From: Mesorhizobium amorphae
GTDB lineage: Bacteria > Pseudomonadota > Alphaproteobacteria > Rhizobiales > Rhizobiaceae
NCBI RefSeq assembly: GCF_014843845.1
Contig: NZ_JHQS01000017.1
Span: forward strand, 1 to 64,000
DNA: 64,000 nt
Reading direction: 5' to 3'
Each line of letters opens with the position of its first letter. The stretch's first letter is position 1. This document shows, in pieces, positions 63,927-64,000 of this stretch. The notes beneath the pieces are model-generated. The model had not been told where the DNA came from, did not search any database, and saw only the letters and a program-made list of their open reading frames with translations. The translations under genes and the position numbers were made by a program.

Positions 63927-64000
63927 GCATCGTCGGCCCGACTGTAGCGTTTTCATGAAGCGTGGCCTGCCGCGGCGAGTACCCGCCCGGCACCTGCTCG

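Noticed and set aside
63958..64000. ATG near the window end as a possible start of the next agl gene
   Set aside because: The visible codons are Arg/Pro-rich and do not look like the start of an AglF-type permease.

Overview
The window is a GC-rich chromosomal segment from an alphaproteobacterium of the Rhizobiales, most likely Mesorhizobium or a close Phyllobacteriaceae relative. The support is the split three-gene pnt transhydrogenase next to a small aa3-type oxidase subunit IV, a DUF3096 mini-protein, an AglR/AglE alpha-glucoside locus, a textbook EcfG general-stress promoter in front of dps, and two intergenic mosaic repeats of the RIME type. No rRNA, tRNA, CRISPR array, phage or insertion sequence was recognised.

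Layout. 1-2.3 kb: pntB (cut by the window edge), pntAB, pntAA and a cytochrome oxidase subunit IV. 2.6-11.9 kb: a RibD-C/DHFR-like protein, a DUF3096 peptide, a FeeM-type N-acyl amino acid synthase, a membrane GGDEF-EAL protein, a very large indolepyruvate:ferredoxin oxidoreductase, a lipoprotein and a CGNR regulator. 12-17.7 kb: an orphan LivH-type permease, then a TRAP transporter whose two membrane subunits and a zinc alcohol dehydrogenase read rightward while the TakP-like binding protein reads leftward. 18-28 kb: a gamma-glutamyl hydrolase, a small exported inhibitor-like protein, a LacI regulator with an apparent CTG start coupled to a D-2-hydroxyacid dehydrogenase, an AraC/DUF2000/DMT-exporter locus, a MarR regulator, an intradiol dioxygenase, a COG0523 metal GTPase and a WD40 protein. 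28-31 kb: an aminotransferase coupled to a glutamine-synthetase-like ligase, then a decayed udgX.

31.7-50 kb is a purine-catabolism region. Xanthine dehydrogenase (xdhA, xdhB, xdhC), guanine deaminase, the membrane urate hydroxylase PuuD, HIU hydrolase (uraH), a PuuE-UraD fusion, ureidoglycine aminohydrolase (allE), ureidoglycolate lyase (allA) and a second Zn deaminase account for guanine and xanthine through urate and allantoin to glyoxylate and urea. Only the allantoate-hydrolysing step is missing here. A glycerate kinase in the same region fits use of the glyoxylate. Two flavin monooxygenases, PhzF and Dps interrupt the set.

50-58 kb: a CocE-type hydrolase with a complete dipeptide-type ABC importer whose two ATPases are fused, and a phosphodiesterase of the alkaline phosphatase superfamily. 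58.4-61 kb: a tightly overlapping ECF sigma factor / membrane anti-sigma / exported subtilase cassette, the best candidate for a little-described signalling unit. 61-64 kb: aglR and aglE divide a 361-bp control region with two identical CG-centred palindromes about 220 bp apart, which suggests repression by looping.
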